Below, in pieces: positions 32,375-42,800 of a DNA stretch of 64,000 nt. The translations under genes were made by a program, and so were the position numbers. The DNA comes from Nemophila menziesii (lineage: Eukaryota > Streptophyta > Magnoliopsida > Boraginales > Hydrophyllaceae), in NCBI GenBank assembly GCA_029959085.1, contig JARWIR010000043.1, positions 4,030,001-4,094,000 of the forward strand. The letters run 5' to 3'. The notes below the pieces were generated by a model that was given only the letters and a program-made list of their open reading frames with translations, had not been told where the DNA came from and ran no database searches. Within the stretch, counting starts at the first letter, position 1. Each line of letters starts with the position of its first letter.

Positions 32375-33493
32375 CGCTATCTCCGCCTTGTTCTATTCTT
32401 TTCCAACCTCTTTAACCCTATCTGTGATTGTTACTTTGCCTAAATTAAGCTTCGTGGCTTCTTTAATTGTTGGAATTTCTACTGCACTCCTTGCAGTTGT
32501 ACCTTCAACCTCATCCTCACTTTCCCAATCTTCAATTGTTACCTCGTTTATGTGAAATTCGATTGGTGATGATGGTTGTGTAGGTGGCGGTTTCACCTTA
32601 CATTCTTCTTCTTGCACCTTTTGTGCGATTGTCTCTTCTTTCTTAGTATCTTTTTCATCTTCTCTAACCACATGCTTGAATTCTTGTTCAACCTCTTTTG
32701 CATTCTGATCTTTAAGAATTACTTCTTCTAAGCTCATTTGGTTGGTTATTTTATGGTTGAAACTTTGAACCCAACATTGCTATCACCCAGTTTCATATGT
32801 AATTCTTGTTGTAATTGTTGATTGATCATAGTGACTTGAGTCAATCTTTGCTCCATCGCTTGGATTTGTTGGTGCATGAGCTGCATTGTTGATAGGGCAG
32901 CATTGAGCTTTGCGTCACTTTCTCTTCTTTATCGGTTGAATCTTGGATAAACTTTGTAAGAGCATCTTTTGAATGAATTAATTTATAGGAACGCTTTATG
33001 TCTTTTTCATATAATGTTTTCAAGCTGGTTAATGTTGATTCCATGAAATTTTCCAGGGTTTGTGATAGCTCATTGTTGGAATCTTCTTGCAGCTTATCCA
33101 TGAGCTGTGGTGGAGCTCGAGCGTCTTTACAAATCTTGAGATCCAGGGTGAGTAGCGCCGTCCATTCTTTGAATTCTTCAGCAAATGTCAACTCCTTTTG
33201 AGTATTATTATTGGTCCTGGCGGCGTAGTTTGGTTGTGGTTGCGGTTATTGATTTTGATATGTGGGATTCCGAAACTTTGATCTTGGGAACACACACTTT
33301 TTCCGATGGTGCCCTTGCAACCCACAGTGTAAACATCGATTCCTAGATGTAAGAAAATTTTCCATACCTAAGGAACCTGAGAAGAGACTAAAAAGAAACC
33401 GCGTAAAACTGAAAACAAATAAAAACTTCTACACTAAATAAACACAAATAAAACTAACTTAAAGATAAATCCCCGGCAGCGGCGCCAAAAACT
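32375..33493 (-). pseudogene. outer element: 5' internal part with gag-like relic and CCHC knuckle
   Basis: The primer site (33470-33487; TGGCGCCGCTGCCGGGGA, one mismatch to tRNA-Asp) and leader match those of the inner elements. The coding start at 33365 is at the same place, but the product goes at once to a zinc knuckle, CLHCGLQGHHRKKC (C-x2-C-x4-H-x4-C). It continues into a region with stops resembling the middle of Gag (LTFAEEFKEWTALLTLDLKI). A further open stretch (32737-32393) reads MSLEEVILKDQ and ends VKEVGKE. The capsid-like domain present in the inner ORF is missing. The reading frame once continued into the protease at 16.7 kb. Confidence 0.7.
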
Positions 33494-35143
33494 TGGTGGG
33501 GGAAAGGTGTGATAAATAAATAGATAAATAAAGATAATAATAAAAGACACACCCTTGACTACCACGAGAAACTCACTGCAAGTATTACAGATCGTTCGCA
33601 AGTTTAGTTAGTAAGTAAAAGTTCGTTCGCAGGGATTTGATCCGTTAGATCTACTTATGTATATAAAGAAGTGTAGGGGAAATTACTTGTTAAATAAAAA
33701 GACAATAAAAGTAATAATATTTATTTGATTTGTGGAAAGAAAGGATAATAATGTAAATAAATAATATAATAAAGAATGGAGATGAGAAATATAGCTTAGG
33801 GTTGCTAGTATGCACGTATCCTTCTAATTCAATATTCTAGCTACGTGGGTAATTAAAGCTCTTATATAAATATTCAGGATTCTAAATTCCTCCAAACCCC
33901 CTTCCGGGTGGACTTAGGTAGCGACCTCACAATTACCAGGGGACTTAACTAAGGTGCTCCTACGCCACTAGGTTCTTAGATGAGTCTGGCCTGTAAATAA
34001 TGGTCGGTGATTAAATCAAACCATAATGACTATCTAGTTAGGCAAGCCCTTGCGGATCACTACCGCACACTAGACGCTTATGTGGTAATTCAATAATTAG
34101 ACACCCTTTTGGGTGACTATCTAACTATTATTAATGGGGTAGTCTATACTCGTGCACTAGCTAGAACTACGGTCAATAAATCAAAGCACATAAAACAGAT
34201 ATATGGTTAAGAAGCTAGAATCACTTTAAAGGGTTTTCCCAAATAACATCAAAACAAATAAAGAATTAGAAATCAAATATTATACATATTCAACCCCAAG
34301 CTATGGAAAAATTAGTTCATATCTAAAGACATAGAAATAAACAATTGATAAAAGTAATTAGAAACAAAAGATAAGCTAAAGAATCTAATACAAATTACCT
34401 GAATGATAGAGGAAGATGATGGAGAAGAGGAGTTTGTGACTTTCTAACTTCTTGTCTTCTTCTCTACAGGTTTTGTTGCTTCTCTTGAATGACTTCTATG
34501 ATACTTAAGGTTTAGAACTGAGCAAGGACATGTTTATAATAGTTAAAGGGTGTATTTATAGGTGTTTAGGAAGCCCTAATTCGAACTCTTGGAGTAAAAG
34601 GCAAGCAATTGGACTCCTTTACCAAATCAAATTCGTAACCCTAAAATATAGAAAAGGTAATAAATTGTTGATGTCTTGTTTTGGCTGTAACTTCTTCAAC
34701 ATTGCTCTTATTGACGCGTTATTTATATCGAAATTGATCGTCTTAGAAATCTCTACACTTTTGCTTCAGACCATTATTCCAAATTCCTAGATGATTTTAA
34801 GTTATGATCACTTTAGTGGACGTGGCTGCTGAATTCAGATTTACTTGGCAACTTTTCTTTTCCTATTTTATCTTTTACTTCCTTTATCTCCAATTTTCAT
34901 CCTTACTTTCTTTCCTTTATCTCTTTAGAATTGATTTGGCATCTAATTAATTACCACATATCTTTAAAGCTTCACAATTAACAAACAATTAAACCAAATA
35001 TGCTCAAAAATAATAAATCATCAAATCAAGCCAAGAAATAAGAAAATACTAAAGTATAAGTAAAAATCGAATATTGACTTCCTAAATATTCCTAAAATGA
35101 TGTCTCCAATATAGATTAAATCATCACAAATAGGGAGACATCA
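33494..35143 (-). mobile_element. LTR 4 (outer element, diverged)
   Basis: 1650 bp, starting TGGTGGGGG and ending GGAGACATCA. It is clearly related to but diverged from LTRs 1-3. Both sides are internal-type sequence: primer site and gag on the left, polypurine tract and 3' internal sequence on the right. It therefore does not end the element. Confidence 0.8.
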
Positions 35144-35240
35144 AGACCCCCAACTCAAAGTTGTATCGTTCTGATACAATAAAGATAAAAACAAAGGGAA
35201 GTCTCTATATACACACCTAAGTCAATTAAGCATAGTGGAA
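35144..35240 (-). mobile_element. truncated 3' internal end next to LTR 4
   Basis: ACCCCCAACTCAAAGTTGTA and the following 80 bp match 18315-18412 of the inner element. Homology then stops. So LTR 4 was once the middle LTR of a tandem copy, or came from a one-LTR circle. Confidence 0.75.
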
Positions 35241-35905
35241 AAGAAGATAACAAGAGAGACAATAGAGAGATGGGAGAAAAGCTTTTGTATTAGTGAATAA
35301 TTTTTCTTGGATGATTACAAATGAGGTTAGTCCCCTCTTTTATACTACTAGCTACCATTTATTCTAGGCTAGTATATCAATCATATCAATTAGCTACCAT
35401 CTATTCTAGAGAAGGTTCCCAATACCTTCTATAATTACTCCAATAACGGAGATCCCATATCAATCTAGGATATTATCATATCTTTCATATCAATCTAGGA
35501 TATGATAATATCTTCTCCCTCAATCGAAGGTATGATCATATCCACTCTATCAATTTAGGATAGGATTATATCTTACCCTATCAATCTATGATATAATTAT
35601 ATATTCCCATATCAATATAGAATTATTCTAGCAGGCTATTACATTTATATAGTATTTTACAAGCATTTAGAATATTATAGCCTTTGTAGACGGTCTTTGT
35701 TAGGTCGGGTCGACGTTTTGAACCCCCAAACTCGCGTATATTCTCATTTCCCCCCACGTAAACCTTGCATCATCCCCGATGCCTTAGTCCACCAAAGTCT
35801 CTTATCTCGCTCTTGCTAATAATCTTGTCCACCGATTGACATGGAAGCTTGACCTCATTTAACCAGAATTACAAAACTTGGTCAAAACAGGAATGAACCA
35901 GAAGC
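35241..35905. mobile_element. probable LTR or leader of another retrotransposon
   Basis: Non-coding DNA with a tandem block (35450-35625) and a stretch around 35740-35770 with runs of C and CATCATCCCCGATGCC, like leaders of plant retrotransposons. I could not find matching LTR ends. Confidence 0.3.
35450..35625. repeat. degenerate 30-33 bp tandem repeat, about 5 copies
   Basis: Units contain ATATCAATCTAGGATAT followed by (A/G)ATNATATCTT and a short pyrimidine stretch. Copies are diverged. Confidence 0.75.
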
Positions 35906-35907
35906 TA

Positions 35908-36140
35908 CTCCATCCATCCCAAAAATAATGTCCACTTACTAAAAATAGTGTCCCAAAACGAATCTCCACTAAAATTTCAAGACACTTTATCTTATCTTTT
36001 TCCACTATTACGCTTATCAAAATATTTAAATCTATGCTTTTAATGAATATGAGGGGTATTTTAGTAATGGTGAATGTAACAATTGTGTTTGTTAATCTGT
36101 GTGAAAAGCTAAGTGGACATTATTTTTTGGACGGAGGGAG
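35908..36140. mobile_element. Stowaway (Tc1/mariner) MITE
   Basis: A 233-bp element has inverted ends CTCCATCCATCCCAAAAATA and, at the right, the complement-type TATTTTTTGGACGGAGGGAG, the standard Stowaway terminus CTCCCTCCGTCC. It is flanked by a TA duplication (35906-35907 and 36141-36142). No coding capacity. Confidence 0.92.
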
Positions 36141-36169
36141 TAGCAAAGAGTCCATGTTCATGCTAGAAT

Positions 36170-36577
36170 TTGAAAAGATGTAACATGCATAACGTAAGCA
36201 ATAAAGAAGCCCTTCATCTTCATCCCTCCCGTGGTGGAAGTCGTTCTCGTGTCCCCCATCCGAATTATATTCATAGGGACAAGCACAATTCCATTATTCA
36301 AACCTTTTATAATTCGATTCTAGAAGTTGTGCGAGAAGGTTTTGCAAAAACAGAACAAGGCTTTGCGAAATTGGAAGAGAAGTATGAGCGACTCCATAAA
36401 GATATATTGTGCATTCTGAGAAGGTCACATGACACAAGAAGATCAAGGAGCCGTTACCATGAAATGAAGGTGTTTAAGACATGTTTGAGAAATCAGTTTA
36501 AAAGAAAATATAACCAAAAACTAGTGAAAGCAAAGTATACATTAAAAAAAGGTAATCAAATAATAAAATTAAACTAA
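36170..36577 (+). other. open frame, possible retrotransposon gag start
   Basis: 135 codons, basic, with GGSRSRVPHPNY and an amphipathic helix-like EGFAKTEQGFAKLEEKYERL. The position after LTR/leader-like DNA suggests a gag N-terminus. I do not recognise the family. A Stowaway insertion lies 29 bp upstream. Confidence 0.3.
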
Positions 36578-37350
36578 CAATGAATCCTCCATATGGATCA
36601 ACAGATTGAAATCAATAAAAAGTTTGAATTTTATATCTAAAGTTTGCTTATAATATAAAGCGCAAACAATTTGTTCATATGATTTTGTGAACGCGAAAAT
36701 ATAAAGAGAATGTTGTGAGCAATAACTAAATATGTAAAGGAATAAGGGAAATAAAGAAAAAAGCTAAAATATGATGTCTTTTATGAGCAAGTAAAAGATG
36801 ATTGAGGTCGATGGTAATAAACAAGAAAACAGAATATGTATCTGTGTGACTGTGTCTTCCCATCTTTTTCTATCACAACAATATCAATGCACCACTGTTC
36901 TCATCCCGCGTAATCTCCATAATACCATCACCATCAATCATCATCTTCACCTCACCACATTATCAAGAACCATCATTTTCATCACGAATCACACATATAC
37001 ATAAATTCAAATCTAACACACATGTAAATATACATATATACACACATATGCTCATATTCAAAATCCAATTCAAGAGACGGTTTCGAAATCTGTTCAAGAG
37101 ACGACCAAATCCCAATTCAAATACGTACATATGCTCACATTAAAAACCCAATTCAAGAAGCAACTTAGAAATAGCGTTAGCTTCTTCAAGGTGTGCTTTG
37201 AACGTCAACATGACTCTATTAGTATATTTGGTTTAAGATGATAATCGTGTATAGGTTTGTATAGAAATATGTGTACAAATTTGATGCTTCTAACGGTGAA
37301 AGAAGAATTGGGGTGAAAGTTGAGGGGTGTGGGTGTTTAATATGTTTTCT
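36578..37350. other. AT-rich intergenic DNA
   Basis: No gene seen. A partial repeat (ATTCAAGAGACG-like words, CATATGCTCA twice) and a short CA/TA-rich tract occur near 37020-37160. Confidence 0.4.
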
Positions 37351-37354
37351 CTTA

Positions 37355-37400
37355 TAACCAGTGGAGTTAGCTCAACTGGGCAGTGCCTTAGTTTCCAAAG
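37355..37400 (+). repeat. tRNA-like SINE scrap (A box)
   Basis: GTTAGCTCAACTGGGCAG matches a tRNA A box and the start of the SINE at 58188. The B box is missing and LINE sequence follows closely. Confidence 0.4.
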
Positions 37401-37429
37401 TGGCTCTCCGATATATTAAAAAAATGTTT

Positions 37430-39640
37430 TCCTTTATAATTCATGTGTGCTTAATATATCTCACTTATTATTTGCGGACGACTCACTTTTCTTTATTACT
37501 ATTGATGAAACAAATATGCAAATGTTTAAGGAATGTCTTAATATTTATTGTAAAGGGTCAGGACAGAGGATTAATTTGAACAAAACAACAATTATATTTA
37601 GCAAAGAAACACCACAAGAAATAAGAGAAAATGTAACAGCGGAACTAAACATCAAGGAAACAGATGATCTAGGTAACTATCTTGGAATCCCATTATGTCA
37701 TAAGAGATCCAAGGTGGAATCTCTCACATGGATAGCAGAAAAGTTATTCAAAAATACGGAGGAGTGGAAAGCTGGGCTACTTTCGGACATAGGGAAAGAA
37801 GTCCTTATCAAGGCTATACTGCAAGCTATACCTAATTATTATATGTCAATTTTTTCATTTCCTATTTCCTTCTGCAATAAACTAATTTCTGGGATTTCTA
37901 ATTTCTAGTGGAACTTAGGAGAAATAAATAGATTCCACTGGATGACATGGGAAAAGTTAGCTATGGGAAAGATTATAGGAGGCATAGGCTTTAAATACTT
38001 TAAAAAAATGAACACGGCACTGTTAGCAACACAGGCATAAAGAGTAATGGAGAATCCGAAAACATTGGCAGCGAGATTACTAAAAGAAGTTTATTATCAT
38101 AATAACAAATTCATGAATGTTAAACTAAGGCAATGCTGAACTTGGAGTTGGGCAAGTATCATAGAAGGTAGAGACTTCATCAAGAAATATGGTATACGGC
38201 AAATTGGAAATAGAAAAAACATCGACATATGGAATGATAGATGGATAGATACAGAATGGAAACTGGAGAAAGCAAAGGAGTGCAACCTAGTCAAGGTAAG
38301 TCAATTATTATATCCTAACTCGAATATTTCGAATCTAGAAACAATTAATAATATCTTTCTGAGACCTATGAGGATAGATTTATTTGGTTATATGCTAAGG
38401 ATGGAAAATATAATACAAAAAATGGATACATGAAACTTGTCGAAGAACAAGTACTCAGCAAATCACAAAAAGTGGAGGAACCGTCTAAATATAAATCTGA
38501 GATGTGGAGAATTATATGAAAATCTAATATTCCAAAAAAATAAAAATATTCACTTGAAAAACTTGTAATAATGCAATACCTACAAGAAACAACCTCTATA
38601 AAAGAAAATGTGCAGATGATAAGATATGTAAATGGTGTGGATATGATGTAGATACGGTGGAACACTTATTACTTCAGTGCAAAATATGTAAAGAAATCTG
38701 GTCTGTTACCTCGTTACAGATTAGAATTGACAAAACTGAGGGAATAACACTTATGGAGTGGATAATTAAGATAATAGGAATATATACCAAAGGAGGATGG
38801 AATGAAAATACTATTAGAGATTATTTAATGATCAACATTTAGAACATGTGGAAAGCTAAGATGAAAGCGCTACACGAAGATAAACAAATAGAGGGAGAGA
38901 GTATTATTTTTAATACTAATAAGCTTATGAAAGAGATCCATGGAATAGACTGAAAGATGATTACTAATATAATACCACAAGAAGATAATGGATCTGATTA
39001 CGAGGAAGCAGATATAATTCTAAAGTGTGATGCATCTTAAATATAAATATGAATCAACTGGAATAGGGATCATTCAACAACACAAGAGATTACAAAGCAT
39101 TACTCCGTTAAAAACAGACTTAATTTGTGAATCAGCTCTTGAAAGGGGAGTTTTTGCAGTCCTCAAAGCGGTACAAATATGTGAAAAATATCCAGAGGAC
39201 GGTAAGCTTATCCTATCAGATAACCTTGAGATAATTCAAGGTATTAAGCAGGTGTTAGTCGCAAACTGAAAAATCCGATTGATTATTAAAAAGATCAAAC
39301 AAAAAGCTACAGAGTTTGGTCCAATCATTTCATTAAAAATGAATTCAACAATCAGTATGAATTCAACAATCAGTAGATAAGTTCGCAAAGAAGGCTAGGC
39401 ACGAAGCTACTATGGCGTTTGAAACGTCAATTTTGTTTTAATTTGCGAAATTTTTTCGTAGATCAGAAATTGGATAACACTTAGAAGATCTAAATCTCTT
39501 TTTTTCTTTTTTTTCTTTTTCCTTGTATCTTTGCTTGGTGCTTAGTGCAACACACATTCGGATTCCCCCACCCAATTCCCAAGGTCTTTTTTCCTAATAA
39601 AAAAGAAAGATAAATAAACAAAAATGTGTATCAAGCACGG
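37430..39640 (+). mobile_element. LINE (L1-type), 3' half: RT from FADD, zinc region, RNase H, tail
   Basis: The sequence enters just before the RT catalytic block, ISHLLFADDSLFF. It continues with SGQRINLNKTTIIFS, YLGIPL, GKEVLIKAILQAIPNYYMS and KLAMGKIIGGIGF, then a zinc-finger-like region (CKWCGYDVDTVEHLLLQC) at about 38625-38680 and an RNase H-like end (KCDASLKYKYESTGIGII, KLILSDNLEIIQGI) at 39020-39270. The 3' end is A-rich (39590-39630). Stops and frameshifts make it inactive. It starts almost where the LINE half at 12.7-14.97 kb stops. Confidence 0.85.
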
Positions 39641-39887
39641 TATCCATTCACCGAAATTTGTATTAGTATCCTCCACTTACCAAAATTTGTATTTGTATCC
39701 TCGAAAAGGAATATGAGCTGAACAAAACAATCTATCAACTGGCCATGAAATCCATATGGCTAACATCTAAATTCTGTACCACTCTCAATCTACTTGTACA
39801 TTACACAATAAATATATAAATTATACGACAGCTCTTCAACAACAGTTTCATGTAGAGAGTAGTTATGTACTGGTCATGCTTATTCTA
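39641..39887. other. 3' flank of BSL1
   Basis: Non-coding; probably contains the BSL1 3' UTR (read on -). Confidence 0.5.
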
Positions 39888-42800
39888 TCAAATGTAGGCT
39901 AATGAGCTGCGGTCATGGTCAGGTTGTGGTCGCCCTCTAGTAGGAGTTGGTGGTCGTTGAATGTTAAGCTCCTGAATTAAAACATAAACAAATGAGTTGA
40001 ACAAGTTAAACGAATTGACAAGGGTAAAATGATAATTACCTGCATCCATGTGTAATCTGTGTAATGTTCTGGAGATGTCTCTGGTGATTCAATAGGAGGG
40101 GGCAAAGGGTGGATTAGCTTTGGAACAATAACTAACCCTCTACCAACTACCAGAATTGCTCCAGCATTATTTGCCGATCCTACATTCATTTTCAAAATTA
40201 GACATTGAGAGAGGAACTTAATATTTGCGTTTTGGATATTAAAAGTATACATACCACAGTAGTTGGTAGCAGAGAATAGAGTAATCAACTGTCCATGCGC
40301 AAACCGTTCAAACCCATCCATCACACACTCATGTGCTCTAATAATAAGTTGTAACTTGTTTCTCTTACAAAAATCGGTCACCCGATCAGGCTGTGCACAT
40401 AATAGAATTCCAATCAGTTAACCAAAATCATATCTTACGAGAACAAAAAAAGTAAACAAACAAGCATGTATGCATACCCCAAATGATACAAGACCAGGCC
40501 CTCTTGCATTTGGTCTTAAACCTTCAACACTATCATTCTCTGTGGGATCAGACCTGTCCAAAATAAAACATTATGACAGATCTATAATCATGAATAAGAA
40601 AAGAGACGAAACGAAGCATACCAGAGTAAATCCATCAAGATTATGGATCCAGCATCCATTGTTATAGGTCTCTGAAGTTTCTCGATCTGTTCTATAGAAT
40701 TTATAGACCTCCCTATTCCACCATGCATGCAGATAATTTTCTTTTCAATAAGTGCAGCTAGAGGAAGACAGTTAAAGAGTTGATTGAAACGTTTCCATGC
40801 CCATATCCCTTCACTCTCTCCCTACACAATCACACACACTCATGTTAGCAACTAAACACCAAAATATGTGTGGAATTAAAACCTCTCTATACTTACCATT
40901 CTCTCTATGCATTCAATACGGAAACCAAATAGTGCGTTTATGTCAGCAGCTTCGTGATTACCACGAATCATGTAAACATTCTCAGGATATTCAATCTGAA
41001 CTCCACAAAAAAAGTCAACTTATGTTAGAAAACAATACTGATTATGATTATTTAAAGTAGTATTGTCACGGATAAGCTTGCCTTGAGTGCTAGAAGCAGA
41101 GTGATGGTTTCTAGGCTGTGCTGTCCTCGATCAACATAATCTCCCAGAAATAAATAGTCAATATAACTGAAAACACCAATACACATATATCATTATTGAT
41201 CTAAATTAGTGTAATTAATATTAGCATTAACTTACGTAATATCTCCAACAGTTGAAGGAAAACCATATTCATCAAATAGACGCATTAAATCTCCAAACTG
41301 TCCATGAAGATCACCAAAAACTTTAACAGGTGCTTTGAGTTGGAGTACAGTAGGTTCATTCAAAAACATCTCCTCAGCAGCATCACAAAGCTCACCCACT
41401 TCAAAAGCATCCATAAAGAACTTTCTATTAACTGGAGGTTTCCAATTCTGAGGCCTAAGCAAAGTTGATATAATCTTCTTAGACAACCCTTGAGGAGACT
41501 TTTGTCTAGCAAACTTTTTAGGATCATTATTCAATGGATATATTCGTCTACTTTCATTCTCAAATTGATCCAATGATAACTGCCTAACCATTCCTCCTAG
41601 ATTACCTATAACCTCATTCGCCACTACAACCTGTTGCATCATCATAAAACTAATGTTAAATTTACAGTCACAAGATATTATCTTATTGTAAGAGAAATTA
41701 GAGTAAAAAGAAGTATACAGCTCTAGGATGAAGGTGAACATCTGGCTCTGAATCACTACCATCTGATTGAGTATCGGGAGCTGGTGTATAATCCTCTGGA
41801 ACAGAACTCTCTTCATGATCGGAACTTACCGATTGAGCAGCTTTCCAAACAGCATTAGCAACTCGAGCTTCAGCAGCCGAGGCCTCGGATAATGATCCGA
41901 TAGAATCTTTGTTAATTCTGTAAAGTTAAAAAATTATTAGCTAAAATCACGTAATATACTCTGAAAGAACCAGAGGTGGGAGATATTACCTGACACCATA
42001 TGAGGGAGACTCGGGATATTCATCTAGAGATGAGGGAGTAAAAGAAGCTGTATTAGACAAAGTATGGTTGAATCTTGGGCTTGTTATTAAGGGAGACCTA
42101 TCAGGTGATGGTTCTAGGAAATTGATGTCAGATTGGAATGGAGAATTTTCAGCAACTAAAAGATCATCGAACAATGTCTCTGCAAAATTGTAGATAGTAA
42201 TTTGTAGTTATAGCTAGTTTTTTTTTTTTTAAGAAAGATGAGAAAATTCAGAATCCACATTTATTATTACAATCTTTACCTCCTTTAAGACCACCATAAA
42301 CATATATTCGAACACCAACAGATGCAACGGCATGGCGACAACGACGCATGAGCTCGAGTGAAGGATCGGGCTCAGTGGGCCCCGCTTTACTACTCTTTGA
42401 TGATGTCACCACCCCATTTCTGTCTATCCATACTCCAGCAGCAGTGTCCAAAACTTCATTTAATATCAACACAGAGTTACTTACAATATTACCATAGTAA
42501 GTAGTAAGTACACCAAAAACTAGTCTTTATTATGTTATGTACCTGAAATAGCTGCTTCACCTTCTACACACCTTCCTCCCTTAACAACACCTCCTGTAAC
42601 ATGTAATCTCGCACCAACAAAAACCTGATAAAAAGCAATACTCAAGTTAGTGAGATGAAATAAAGAAGAAGTCATGTAAATAAATCATAACAAGATGGAC
42701 TCTTAATTTGACTTACCGCAGCATGTTGATACCTAGTTGAAGGTGACACTCCAGGTGCGAGAGTCCACTCCCATTCATCATTCCTATGCCTAAGCAGTCC

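Noticed and set aside
36170..36577. calling this frame a named cellular gene
   Set aside because: No motif supports a family; only its position hints at a retrotransposon gag.
41815..41835. GTAAGT at 41829 as a BSL1 splice donor
   Set aside because: The reading frame continues through it without a break (AAQSVSSDHEESS) into the conserved VHLHPRA block, so it is exonic.
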